Positions 26,817-36,200 of a stretch of DNA of 64,000 bases are shown in pieces (position 1 is the first letter of the stretch; the number at the start of each line of letters is the position of its first letter). Origin of the DNA: FEN-1219 sp963810755 (GTDB lineage Bacteria; Pseudomonadota; Gammaproteobacteria; Steroidobacterales; Rariloculaceae); the NCBI GenBank assembly GCA_963810755.1, contig CAWEOP010000004.1, positions 136,709 to 200,708 on the forward strand, written 5' to 3'. A model generated the notes under the pieces. That model searched no databases. It was given only the letters and a program-made list of their open reading frames with translations, and was not told the origin of the DNA. The position numbers were made by a program, and so were the translations under genes.

Positions 26817-27058
26817 CGAAGCCGCGGCCGTCGATCAGTCCCTGCGCCGCGGCACGCAACGCGCCCGCTTCGCGGGTTCCCTCGCCAATCGCTTCGCCCG
26901 CGGGCTCGCCTGAGGCGACATCCATGTCGCCCAGGCGAGTGCTCGCTCCTGCTCGCACCCCGCGCGAAGACGCGCGGGGCTATTTCCGCGGGCGAAACGA
27001 TTGGCTCGGCGCGTTGCTATCGCCGCCGCGCAGGGACCGATCGACGGCCGCGGCTTCG
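26817..27058. repeat. 242-bp nested palindromic element in the dapE-dsbB gap
   Basis: The gap between convergent dapE and dsbB is almost filled by an imperfect palindrome. Outer arms of 31 bases (26817-26847 and 27028-27058) match at 30 of 31 positions. Inner arms follow in the same order: 10 bases (26856-26865 and 27008-27017, identical) and 20 bases (26884-26903 and 26986-27005, 19 of 20). The centre holds two further hairpins: 26905-26939 (16-bp stem with one bulged A and a 2-base loop) and 26958-26979 (9-bp stem CCCCGCGCG, loop AAGA). No open frame or clear target-site duplication was seen. It resembles a miniature inverted-repeat element or a composite REP-type repeat, and could also terminate both genes. 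Confidence 0.75.
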
Positions 27059-27101
27059 AGATGGCGGCTCGTGGGGCGGGCGAACGTCGGGCTCTATGGG
27101 A

Positions 27102-27608
27102 TCAGCGCGCGAGGCGGGTCCAGTTGGCGGCGACGATCAGCGCGCCGAGCGCGACGAACCAGACGCCGGTCCAGAACGGCATGCTGAGGCCCAGGAACGA
27201 CCAGTTGATGTCGTGACACTCGCCCGAGCCCGTGAAGACCATCTGGATCATTTCCTGGAACGGAAACGCGCTCATCATGTAGTCGAGGCCAGGGCCGCAC
27301 GCCGGCACTTTTTCGGGCGGCAAGTTCTGGATGTGCACGTGCCACGACGAAATGCCGAGCCCGATGGCCGCGACGAGCGCGCCGAGCAGAGCGAACACGC
27401 GTGCGCTCACGCCCCGCGGCGCGCTGAGCGCCGCGAGCGCGAACACGGCGCCGAGCGCGATCATCGCGCCTCGTTGAAAGCTACAGAGCGGGCAAGGTTC
27501 GAGGTTCAGCGGTCCGTATTGCGCGTAGAACGCATAGCCCATCAAGGCCGCGACGAGTGCGACGCCGGCCGCGTTGAGCCAGCGGCGTTGGCTCCTCGCC
27601 ACGATCAA
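27102..27608 (-). CDS. dsbB: Disulfide bond formation protein DsbB
   Basis: Inner-membrane quinone reductase that reoxidises DsbA. The 168-residue protein has four membrane segments. The first redox pair is in EPCPLCSFQRG (about residue 38), and the second pair is the cysteines of VPACGPGLDYMM and GSGECHDINWSFLGLSMP in the second periplasmic loop. The ATG overlaps the phoU stop as ATGA, so it lies at the end of the phoBRU operon, an unusual partner for phosphate control. Confidence 0.95.
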   Translation of the reverse strand: MIVARSQRRWLNAAGVALVAALMGYAFYAQYGPLNLEPCPLCSFQRGAMIALGAVFALAALSAPRGVSARVFALLGALVAAIGLGISSWHVHIQNLPPEKVPACGPGLDYMMSAFPFQEMIQMVFTGSGECHDINWSFLGLSMPFWTGVWFVALGALIVAANWTRLAR

Positions 27609-28345
27609 CTACGAGGCTCCTGCCGCCGAGTCGCCTGCTCGACCTCGGCCTCGATGTTCTTGATGCCGGTGTAGCGGACGTCCTTGCCGTGGACCATGAA
27701 GATCACGTATTCGCAGATGTTCTTCGCGTGATCGCCGATGCGCTCGAGCGCGCGTGCCATCCACGTCGAATCCATGATCCGCGAGATCGTGCGCGGGTCT
27801 TCCATCATGAACGTGATGCCCTGGCGGTAGATCGACTCGTACTCCTCGTCGACCGCGTCGTCGGCCTTCACGACCTCGAGCGCGCCCTTCGTGTCGAGCC
27901 GCGCGAACGCGTTCAAAGCGCCGTGCACCATGTTCTTCACGTGCCGCGCTAGGTTGCGGAGCTCCCGGTAGTTCGTCGAGGGCCGCTCCACGCTCGCGAG
28001 CCGCGCGGCCAGGACACCGATCTTCTCGGCCTCGTCGCCGATGCGCTCGAGATCCGTGATGGTCTTCAGCGTCGCGATCACGAGCCGGAGGTCGCTCGCG
28101 GTGGGCGCACGCGTCGCGAGGATGCGGCTGCACTCCTCGTCGATGCTGACTTCCATGCGGTTGACCTTGATGTCGTCCTCGGCCACCTGGAGCCCGAGCT
28201 CGCTGTTGGCCTCGGACAGCGCCTTGATCGCACGATCGAGCTGCTCCTCGACGAGCCCGCCCATCGCGAGCACCGAGTTGCGAACGTGCTCGAGATCCTC
28301 GTTGAAGCGCTTCGAGATGTGGTGCCCGAGATCTTCGACTTCCAT
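27605..28345 (-). CDS. phoU: Phosphate signalling regulator PhoU
   Basis: Links the Pst transporter to PhoR and keeps the Pho regulon off when phosphate is plentiful. In the 246-residue protein two three-helix PhoU repeats are visible, each with a metal-binding type motif: TITDLERIGDEAEKIG (first) and ARALERIGDHAKNICEY (second). It is transcribed after phoR, not after pstB. Confidence 0.96.
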   Translation of the reverse strand: MEVEDLGHHISKRFNEDLEHVRNSVLAMGGLVEEQLDRAIKALSEANSELGLQVAEDDIKVNRMEVSIDEECSRILATRAPTASDLRLVIATLKTITDLERIGDEAEKIGVLAARLASVERPSTNYRELRNLARHVKNMVHGALNAFARLDTKGALEVVKADDAVDEEYESIYRQGITFMMEDPRTISRIMDSTWMARALERIGDHAKNICEYVIFMVHGKDVRYTGIKNIEAEVEQATRRQEPRS

Positions 28346-28372
28346 CGTGCTGTGTCCTCCGCTGGGCGGCGA

Positions 28373-29683
28373 TTATACGGCGCGCGCCGCACCCGCGCGA
28401 TGAACGAGCCGCGCGGCCGGAAACCGGCAGCTGAACGTGCTGCCTTCGCCCTCGCGGCTCTGGATGTTCAACGTCCCTTCATGACGCTGCAACGCGTGCT
28501 TAACGATCGCGAGGCCGAGACCCGTGCCGCCCATGGCGCGCGAACGCCCCGGATCGACGCGATAGAAGCGCTCCGTGATGCGCGGGATCTGCTCCGGCGC
28601 GATCCCGATGCCCGTATCGACGACCTCGAACACCGCGTCGTCGCCTTCGGCCCTCCACTCGATGCGCACGCGGCCAGTAGGCGGCGTGAAGCGCACGGCG
28701 TTGTTGACGAGGTTGTAGAAGATCGAGTGCAGCTCGGACTCGCTGCCGACGAGCGCAATATCCGTCGCGAGCTTGAGCTCCACCGCGGGCCCGGCGCCGG
28801 CGGCCTGAAACTCCTTCGCAATGAGCTTCAGCAAGCCGCCGACGTCCACGAACTCGTGCGGCGCCTCGCGCTCGGCCGACTCGAGACGCGTGAGCTCGAT
28901 CAGGTCGCCCAGGATCTGCGTCATCCGATCGGCCTGGCGCCGCATCTCACCCACCGGCGCGCGCCACCCTTGCGGCATTTCTTCGTCGTCGCCGAGCGTA
29001 TCGAGGTAGCCGCTGATCACCGTGAGCGGCGAGCGCAGCTCGTGCGAGGCGTTCGCCACGAAGTCGCGGCGCGTGCGCTCGAGCTGCATCTGGCGCGTGA
29101 TGTCGCGCACGATCGCGAGACGCTGGTCCTGACCGTACGGAATGATCTGCACGGTGAGCCAGCCCCCCTCCTCTTTCGGCGACGGGATCGTGATGCCCTC
29201 GCCGGTCGGCGCCGCGAGGTAGGCCGCGAAATCCGGATGGCGCAGCAAGTTGTCGAGGCGGTTGCCGATGTCGATCGTCGGATCGAGCCCGACCAACCGC
29301 GTGGCGGCGGGATTGAACCAGAGGATCTCGTGCTCGGAATTCAAGATGATGCCGCCGTCGCTGAGCGCGCCCGTGCTCTCGCGGACCTCGCGGAGCAGCC
29401 GGTGGTACTTCTTCTTCCGGTTACGCGCTTTCGCGCGGATCTTGTCGACGCGCGCGAAGATCTCCGCCCAGAGCCCGCGCGTGACGAACAGCGGCACGCG
29501 TTTGTGGCCATCGAGAACGCGATCGAGCAGCGCGAGGTTGCGCAGCGTGTGCGCGACGTAGAACGCGAGCGCGCCGGCGAGCCACCAACCGGTACCGCCG
29601 AACCACACGCCGAGCAGTATCGCTGCACCGAGCCACGCGGCGAGAGCGATGAGTTGTGATGCCCAGCGATTCGGCAATGTCAC
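28373..29683 (-). CDS. phoR: Phosphate regulon sensor histidine kinase PhoR
   Basis: Senses phosphate status through PhoU and Pst, and phosphorylates PhoB. Of 436 residues, two membrane segments lie at about 10-50, then a charged linker (KARNRKKKYHRLLREV), a PAS domain (about 95-190), the HisKA phospho-acceptor in NASHELRSPLTVISGYLD, and a HATPase domain with N box YNLVNNAVRFTP and G boxes DTGIGIAPEQ and GTGLGLAIVKH. It starts at a GTG that overlaps the phoB stop as GTGA. Confidence 0.96.
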   Translation of the reverse strand: MTLPNRWASQLIALAAWLGAAILLGVWFGGTGWWLAGALAFYVAHTLRNLALLDRVLDGHKRVPLFVTRGLWAEIFARVDKIRAKARNRKKKYHRLLREVRESTGALSDGGIILNSEHEILWFNPAATRLVGLDPTIDIGNRLDNLLRHPDFAAYLAAPTGEGITIPSPKEEGGWLTVQIIPYGQDQRLAIVRDITRQMQLERTRRDFVANASHELRSPLTVISGYLDTLGDDEEMPQGWRAPVGEMRRQADRMTQILGDLIELTRLESAEREAPHEFVDVGGLLKLIAKEFQAAGAGPAVELKLATDIALVGSESELHSIFYNLVNNAVRFTPPTGRVRIEWRAEGDDAVFEVVDTGIGIAPEQIPRITERFYRVDPGRSRAMGGTGLGLAIVKHALQRHEGTLNIQSREGEGSTFSCRFPAARLVHRAGAARAV

Positions 29684-30384
29684 GCCTGACCAGGTGAGGG
29701 CCCAGGAGAGAACCGATACCCCGCGCCGCGCACGGTGCGGATGAGTCTATCGTAACCGGACGGCGTGAGTGCCTTGCGGAGGCGCCGGATGTGCACGTCG
29801 ACGGTCCGCTCCTCGACGTAGACGTTGCCGCCCCAGACGCGATCGAGCAATTGCGCGCGGCTGTACACGCGATCCGGGTGGTGCATGAAGAACTCGAGCA
29901 GGCGGTACTCGGTCGGCCCCAGCGCGATCTCGCTCGACCCGACGCTCACCTGATGGCTCGCCGCGTCGAGCTTGAGCTGTCCGACGTTGACCACCTCGCC
30001 TTCCGCGACCGTCGTGCGGCGCAGCGCCGCGCGGATGCGCGCGAGCAGCTCGCGCTGCGAGAACGGCTTCACGATGTAGTCGTCGGCGCCGCCATCGAGA
30101 CCGGCGACGCGGTCGTCTTCCTCGACGCGCGCCGTCAGCATGATCACCGGAATCTCACGCGTGTGCGGATCGCGCTTCAGTTGCCGAGTGAGCTCGAGAC
30201 CGCTCACGTCGGGCAGCATCCAGTCCATCAGCACGAGATCGGGATGGCCGTCGGCGATCGACGCGCGCGCCTCGCGGCCGTCGCCGGCGGGCCGTACTTC
30301 GTAGCCCGCTCGGCCGAGGTTGAACGCGAGCATCTCGCGGATCGCACGTTCGTCCTCGACCACCAGGATTTTCTTTTGTGTCAT
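29680..30384 (-). CDS. phoB: Phosphate regulon response regulator PhoB
   Basis: OmpR-family activator that binds Pho boxes. An N-terminal receiver domain (about 1-120) starts TQKKILVVEDERAIREML, with the phospho-acceptor aspartate in LVLMDWMLPDVSG and the lysine in YIVKPFSQREL. A winged-helix domain follows, with VYSRAQLLDRVWGGNVYVEE and VDVHIRRLRKAL. I chose the ATG at 30384 because the family starts just before the KILVVEDE segment; an in-frame ATG at 30411 is possible. A candidate Pho box lies upstream, which fits autoregulation. Confidence 0.95.
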   Translation of the reverse strand: MTQKKILVVEDERAIREMLAFNLGRAGYEVRPAGDGREARASIADGHPDLVLMDWMLPDVSGLELTRQLKRDPHTREIPVIMLTARVEEDDRVAGLDGGADDYIVKPFSQRELLARIRAALRRTTVAEGEVVNVGQLKLDAASHQVSVGSSEIALGPTEYRLLEFFMHHPDRVYSRAQLLDRVWGGNVYVEERTVDVHIRRLRKALTPSGYDRLIRTVRGAGYRFSPGPSPGQA

Positions 30385-30433
30385 CGGCAACTCGTCGAAT
30401 AGGGGAGACATGCCGGAAATTAGAGTCGACCAT

Positions 30434-30451
30434 TGTTACAAAATGGTTAAG
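30434..30451 (-). promoter_or_regulatory. Candidate Pho box upstream of phoB
   Basis: On the minus strand CTTAACCATTTTGTAACA reads as two 7-base half sites (CTTAACC and TGTAACA) with a 4-base spacer, about 50 bases before the phoB ATG. The second half site is close to the common TGTAACA or TGTCACA form. It would allow positive autoregulation of phoBRU. Confidence 0.4.
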
Positions 30452-30493
30452 AGCGCGGCCGGAAAGGCTTTTTCTCGAGCCCGAGGACCCCGA

Positions 30494-31171
30494 TCAGGAG
30501 CTCCGGCGCCACGCCGTATGCTCGCGAAGATACACCGGCAGCGCCTCGCCCGGCGTGACCGATCGCCCGGCCGCGAGGTCCAGCGCGCCTTGCGGGAACA
30601 GGTCCTCGGCCGCGGGCTTGAGGTCCGGCAGCACCCGCTCGGCCGCGGCGATACGCTCCGCCAGCGTCTCGCGATAGCTCGCGAATCCGTCGCCGACCGC
30701 GGCCCACGGCCGCTTCGCGGGGACCAGGAGGTCGCCCGGGGCGCCGAGCCGCTCGTCGCCTTCGGCGCCGAGCACCCCGCCGCTCGCCGCGAATTCCGCC
30801 CAATAGATCTCGCCCATGCGCGCATCGACGCAGACGAGAGAACGCGCGACGCGCTCTTTGCGCCATGCGGTTTGTGCGAGGCACAGTAGGCTCGAGACCG
30901 GCAGCAACGGCACCGAGCTCGCGAGCGCGAGCCCCTGCGCTACGGCCGCCGCGACCCGCAAGCCCGTGAACGATCCGGGCCCGCGGCCGAACGCGAGGCC
31001 GTCGAGCGCCCCGAGCCCTACCCCAGCCTCGGCGAGCAACTCGTGGATGAGCGGGAGCAGCTGCTCCGTCTGCTCGCGCGGCGTCGCGATCTCGCGCACC
31101 CGAGTCTCGTCACCGCAGCGCAGCGCGATCGAGCCCACGCTGCTCGACGTTTCGATGCCGAGCAGCTTCAC
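30494..31171 (-). CDS. tsaB: tRNA threonylcarbamoyladenosine synthesis protein TsaB
   Basis: Non-catalytic partner of TsaD in making t6A37 of ANN-decoding tRNAs. The 225-residue protein begins with a GTG (VKLLGIETSSSVGSIAL), overlapping the dinG stop as GTGA. The family segments EQTEQLLPLIHELL and GLAFGRGPGSFTGLRVAAA are clear. The C-terminus reads PGEALPVYLREHTAW, usual for the family. The upstream open frame in this phase only shadows the helicase gene. Confidence 0.95.
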   Translation of the reverse strand: MKLLGIETSSSVGSIALRCGDETRVREIATPREQTEQLLPLIHELLAEAGVGLGALDGLAFGRGPGSFTGLRVAAAVAQGLALASSVPLLPVSSLLCLAQTAWRKERVARSLVCVDARMGEIYWAEFAASGGVLGAEGDERLGAPGDLLVPAKRPWAAVGDGFASYRETLAERIAAAERVLPDLKPAAEDLFPQGALDLAAGRSVTPGEALPVYLREHTAWRRSS

Positions 31172-33111
31172 GACGCGGCCGCGGCGCGCGTCGGCGCCGC
31201 GGGCTCCGCCAACGTCGCGGCGAACGCGAGGGCGTCGTCGAGCTCGTCGAGCACGGGCATCGGGGGCAGGCTCGCGAGGAACAGCCGGCCGTAGCCGCGG
31301 CTGCGCAGGCGGGGGTCGCCGAGCACGATGAGGCCACGATCGTCGAAGTCGCGGATCAGGCGCCCGACGCCCTGCTTCAGCGTGAGCACCGCTTGCGGCA
31401 GCTGGTACTCGGTGAACGCATCGCCGCCGCCGCGCCGGATCGCCTCGATTCGCGCCTGCACGAGCGGGTCGCTCGGAACCGCGAACGGCAGCTTGTCGAT
31501 CATCACGAGCCGCAGCGCCGGGCCGCGAACGTCGACGCCCTGCCAGAAGCTGCCCGTGCCGAGCAGGATCGCATTGCCGTCCGCGCGAAACTCGTTCAAG
31601 AGCTCGCTGCGCGCGCCGCGCCCCTGCACGAGCACGCGTCCCGGCGGCGTGCAGCGCGCGAGCCACGCTTCGGCGCGATTGAGCGCGCGGTAGCTCGTGA
31701 ACAGCAGGAACGCGCCGCCGCGCGCGGCCTCGACGAGCGGCCAGATCGAGCTCATGAGGTGCTCGACGTAGCTTTCGTCGGACGGATCGGGCAACCCCTG
31801 TGGAACGTACATCCGCGCGTTGCGCGCGTAATCGAACGGGCTCGGCAGCACGCTCGTGATCGGCGCCGCGACTCCGATGCGGCGCAAGAAGTGCGAGAAG
31901 TCGTCGCCGACCGCGAGGGTCGCCGAGGCGAATACCCAGACTCCGCTCTGAGCTTCGATTCGCGCCGCGAGCGCCGCGCCGATGTCGAGCGGAGTCCAAT
32001 GCACGGCGACCGTGCCCGTGGAGAAATCGAACCAGCGCAGACCTTCAGCCGGATCCGCGGCCGCAATGAACCGCAGGCGTGCCGCCGCGTCCGCGCAGCG
32101 CGCCGCGCAATTCTCGAGACCCGCGCTGGCGGACCCGGCTTGCTCGAGCTGCTCTTGCAGCGCCTCGAGCGCTTGCCGCGCGTCGGGCAGCGCGTCGCGC
32201 AGCGCGGCCGGCGCCGCGACCCACGGAACGCGGCCGAGCAGCGACGCACCCGCGTTGCGACGGATCGTGAACGCCGCGCGCGTGAGCACGCCGAGCCCGT
32301 CCGCGAGCTGGCTTGCGACACCGGCTTGCTGCGCCTCGGAGAGCACGTCGCGCGCGAGCGTGTCGAGCTCGCGCGTGCTCACCGAGCTCCCGAAGAACTG
32401 CTGCGCGACGTCGGGCAGCTGGTGCGCCTCGTCCACGATCACCGCATCCGCGCCGGGCAAGAGCTCGCCGAAGCCGCCCTCTTTCAACGCGAGATCCGCG
32501 AGCAGCAAGTGATGGTTCACGATCACGACGTCCGCGGCCTGCGCTTCGCGGCGCGCCTCGAGCACGAAGCAGCGGTCGAAGAATTCGCAACGGTTGCCGA
32601 GACAGTTGTCGACCGTCGAGGTAACCGTGCTCCGCAGCGCGTGATCCTCCGCCAAGTCCTCGAGCTCGGTGAGATCGCCGCTCGCGCTCGACTTGCCCCA
32701 AGCGGAGATCGCACCGAGCTCGGCGACACTCGCGGCGTCGCGCGTGCCGTCGTGCAGCGCCGTCTCGAGCCGGTGCCAGCAGAGATAGTTGTTGCGGCCC
32801 TTGAGCAGCGCGACGCGCGCCGGCCGTCCGATCACGGCGCCGAGCAGCGGCAAGTCGCGCGCGAACAGCTGGTCTTGGAGCGTGCGCGTACCGGTCGAAA
32901 TGATCGCGCGCCGGCCGGACAGCAGCACGGGCAACAGATACGCGAACGTCTTGCCGATGCCGGTACCCGCCTCGATGGCGGCATGCCGCCCGGAATCGAG
33001 CGCCTCGGCGACGAGCTCGGCCATCTGCGCCTGCGCCGCGCGATAGCTGAAGCCCGGCAGGCGCCCGGCGAGCGCGCCGTCGGGGCCGAAGATTTCCGCG
33101 AGTTCGAGCAT
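31168..33111 (-). CDS. DinG/YoaA-family iron-sulfur DNA helicase
   Basis: Superfamily 2 helicase of the XPD/DinG type, probably acting in DNA repair or structure removal. At 647 residues it fits the YoaA size more than DinG. Walker A is AAIEAGTGIGKTFAYL. Four cysteines for the iron-sulfur cluster are visible: YLCWHRLE, then DNCLGNRCEFFDRCFVLEA. The DEAH box is AVIVDEAHQLPD. C-terminal helicase motifs include LGTGSFWQGVDVRGPAL and QGVGRLIRDFDDRGLIVLGD. The start at 33111 (MLELAEIFGPDGALA) fits the family; the frame is open upstream but has no similarity. It is coupled to tsaB. Confidence 0.93.
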   Translation of the reverse strand: MLELAEIFGPDGALAGRLPGFSYRAAQAQMAELVAEALDSGRHAAIEAGTGIGKTFAYLLPVLLSGRRAIISTGTRTLQDQLFARDLPLLGAVIGRPARVALLKGRNNYLCWHRLETALHDGTRDAASVAELGAISAWGKSSASGDLTELEDLAEDHALRSTVTSTVDNCLGNRCEFFDRCFVLEARREAQAADVVIVNHHLLLADLALKEGGFGELLPGADAVIVDEAHQLPDVAQQFFGSSVSTRELDTLARDVLSEAQQAGVASQLADGLGVLTRAAFTIRRNAGASLLGRVPWVAAPAALRDALPDARQALEALQEQLEQAGSASAGLENCAARCADAAARLRFIAAADPAEGLRWFDFSTGTVAVHWTPLDIGAALAARIEAQSGVWVFASATLAVGDDFSHFLRRIGVAAPITSVLPSPFDYARNARMYVPQGLPDPSDESYVEHLMSSIWPLVEAARGGAFLLFTSYRALNRAEAWLARCTPPGRVLVQGRGARSELLNEFRADGNAILLGTGSFWQGVDVRGPALRLVMIDKLPFAVPSDPLVQARIEAIRRGGGDAFTEYQLPQAVLTLKQGVGRLIRDFDDRGLIVLGDPRLRSRGYGRLFLASLPPMPVLDELDDALAFAATLAEPAAPTRAAAAS

Positions 33112-33234
33112 GGGTTCGCGCGCACTATAGCCCGAACCTAAGCCCCTGACGCGCGCGAAATGGCGGCGGAGCGCGCACATCCGCTGAACTTGAACGCGGC
33201 GCAAAACGCCGCTGCCGAGCGCGCCGCATGCGGA

Positions 33235-36200
33235 TCAACGCCGCAGCAGCTCTTGCAGCGACGCCTGATCGACCTTCAACCGGAAGGACACATACGGGCC
33301 GGCCGCCGTATACCGCGCCTGCGAGAAGTCTTCGTCGTCGAAGCCCGCGAAGTTGTAGCCGGCCGCGAGCTGCAGATTGGTCGCGACGTTGATGCCGAAG
33401 TCGACACCGAGGCCACGCTGCGCGACGTTCGCGCTCGGCGCCCGGTACAGGCTGCCGTGCACGCCGACGTCGAGCTTCGGCGCGAGCTGTCGGCGCCACT
33501 CGACTCCGAGCAGGTCGAGAAAGCCCGAAGCGCCCCACTCGCCGCCGTCGAAGCGCACGACCTTCGCCGCATATTGCAGCCCGACCTCGTTGCGCGCGTT
33601 GGCGGTGAAGTGCGCCGCGAGGTTGTTGACGACGCGGCGGTTGCGCCCGAGCGCGCTGCCGGGATCGGTGCCGAGCGAGCCACCCAGCGAGCTCCCCGGA
33701 ACGCTCCCAAGAGAGCTCCCGAAAGAGCTCCCAAAAGAACTCCCGATCCAATCGGCGCGCTCGAGCAGCAGCCAGCGTCCCTCAGCAGGCCGCGATGCCC
33801 AACCGAGCCGCAGCCGACCATCGAATCCGCCGAGCATGGCGTCCGCGGTGCGGTCGACGAGTTGTAGTTGTGCGCTGAACGCGCGGCCCGCGACACGCTC
33901 GCGGAAAAATCCGCCGAGCAGCGCGCGATGCGTTTCCATGGTGCTCGAGCGATGCTCGAGCCGCGTCGTGAACGACCAGTCCGCCGCTCGATAGGCCGCA
34001 CCGACGTACGCAGCCGAGAAGTCGGCACCGAAGCTCCCCGACGCGAGCGGCACACGCGTATCGAGAGGCTCGAGCCCGGGCTCGCGCAGCGTCTGCGTCT
34101 CTTCGCCGCCGACGTCGAGCGCCCAGCTCTCGCCGACGCGGAAGCTTTGGGCGAGGCCGAGCGTTGCGTAGGTCCGCGGCCCGTATTCCGTGAGCGCCTG
34201 GTTGATCGAGGAATCGACGCGCGTGTTGTCGCTCGGCGTCGCCTTCACGCCGAAGCGCGTCGTGCGCGCGTCGAGGCGGCCGCCGTCGGCGAGCTCCTGC
34301 TCCGCGAAAATCGTGATCGCCGGGCGCAGCGCGAAGTCGACGCCGAGCACGGAGCGCTGCGGATAGTCGGCGCTCGCGCCGCGAGCCTTGAGATCGGTCT
34401 CCACATTCAGGCGCGTCGTGAGCGTCTCGTCGAAGAACCGCCAGCTGCCGCCCGCGAACGCCTGCGTGACCTCGTTCGACTGCGCGAACTCGCTCGCCCG
34501 GATCGGCAGCGCCTCGTCGATCCGGCGCAGCCCCGAGCTCGCGGTGCGGCGTCGATCCTGATAGCGGGTCTCGCCCTCCACGACGTCGCGCACCGCGCCG
34601 TCGAGCAGGCTCTCGAGCCTGAACCCTTCCGCTGCAACGAGCCAGTTCGGGTTGAGCTCGTTGCTCACCGCCACACCCGAGCGGCGCGTGCCGCGCTCCG
34701 CGGACGATTGCTGACCCAGCCCGAACGCGCTATCCGTCTCCTTCATATACGCCTCGAGCTCGCGCGGGCCCGCGCGATGCAGCAGCTCGATTCGGTAAGC
34801 GCCGCCGCGGCGTTCCTGCGCTACGCCGCCCGTCGAGCTCGCGCTCGCACCGCCCGCATAGATCGGCGCCAGCGCGTCGTTCGTCGACGTCGCGACTTCG
34901 GCCGACAGCTCCGTGGCCGCGCCGAAGCGGTAGCGCAAATCAGTCGCCGCGAGCGCCGCGTTCGCTCCAATCGTGCCGTCGCGCAGCACGGTGACGCCGA
35001 CTTCGGCACGATCGCCGCCGAGCTGCACGGCCGCGCGGCCGCCGCCGAGCACGCCGCTGCGCACGGCGTCGCGCGATTCGTAATCGGCGATCACGTAGAC
35101 GGGATTGAAGTCGAAGTCGCGGCTCGGCACGGGCTCCTTGAAGAATAAGGAGCCCGCGAGATAGTCGATGTCGTAGTCGAAGTGGCGCACGAGCGTCCGC
35201 GTGCTCAAGATCAAATCGGGCCGGAACCGATCGCGCACCTCGAGCGTGAGCTTGTCGCTGCCGGCGGTGAGGCGCTGGCGGCTCAGCCGGTACGGGCCGG
35301 ACGTTCCGTCGCCGCGCAGCTCGTCCTTCACGAACGCCTCGTCGCTCTGCGCCGCGAACGCCGAGTAGCTCACGCGCTCGCCGTGGCGCTCGGACTTGAA
35401 GCCCGTGAGGCTGCGGTTGTAGCGGCCGAGCTCGGTGATCGTGAGCCCCGTCTCGAAGTCCCCGGCCATCGCCATGAACGTCCGGCGCTCGAGCTTGAGG
35501 TACACGTGGTCGCGCGTCGCGGCGTCGAAGCGCTGCTCGGTCGCGTCGCCGTAGACGGTGTAGTACCTGTCGGGATCGATCGTGCCGCCGAGCGTTTCGT
35601 TCGCCGGCGTCGCGCCGCCGTCGCTATTGAGCGCGACGGTGAGCAGCGAGCCCTTGACCTTGCCCTTCGCGAAGAACGCGAGCCGGCCGCCGTCGTAAAA
35701 ATCCGCGTCGACGCCGTCGAGCTCCGCGGCCTCGAGCGCGCCGCGCACCCTGTCGTAGCCGATCGTGCCCTCCGCGAGGCCGACGAGCACCCAATCGCGC
35801 GGCGCCGGCTCGAGCCACGCGCGCAGCATCTGCTCTCGGCCTTGCGCGAAGTGCACCGTCACGACGACCTCGCCCGCGCGCGTGGTCGGCTCGAGCTCGA
35901 TGAGCGCCACGCCGTCGGCGCCGACCTTGAGCGTCGGCGTCTCCTCGCGCGTCGTGAGCACCGGGTTTTCGCGCAGCCGCTCGACGTCGAGCCAGCTTCG
36001 ATACGGCGCGTCGACGCGGAACTCCGCGAGCGAGCCGGGCCGGGCCGGGCGATCCCAGCGATCGACGAAACGCAGCGCGAGCACGGGACGCTCGCTGCCG
36101 TCCGCCGTGAGCCGCGAAGCCGCTGCGACGAGCTCGCCGTGGACCGGCGGCCCGGCGAAGTGCAACGCGCGCTCGACTCTGCGCACGTTTCCCTGAGGGT

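Noticed and set aside
33196..33212. GCGGCG/CGCCGC hairpin after the giant DUF11 gene as terminator
   Set aside because: Only six base pairs and no U-tract; such short GC repeats are common by chance here.
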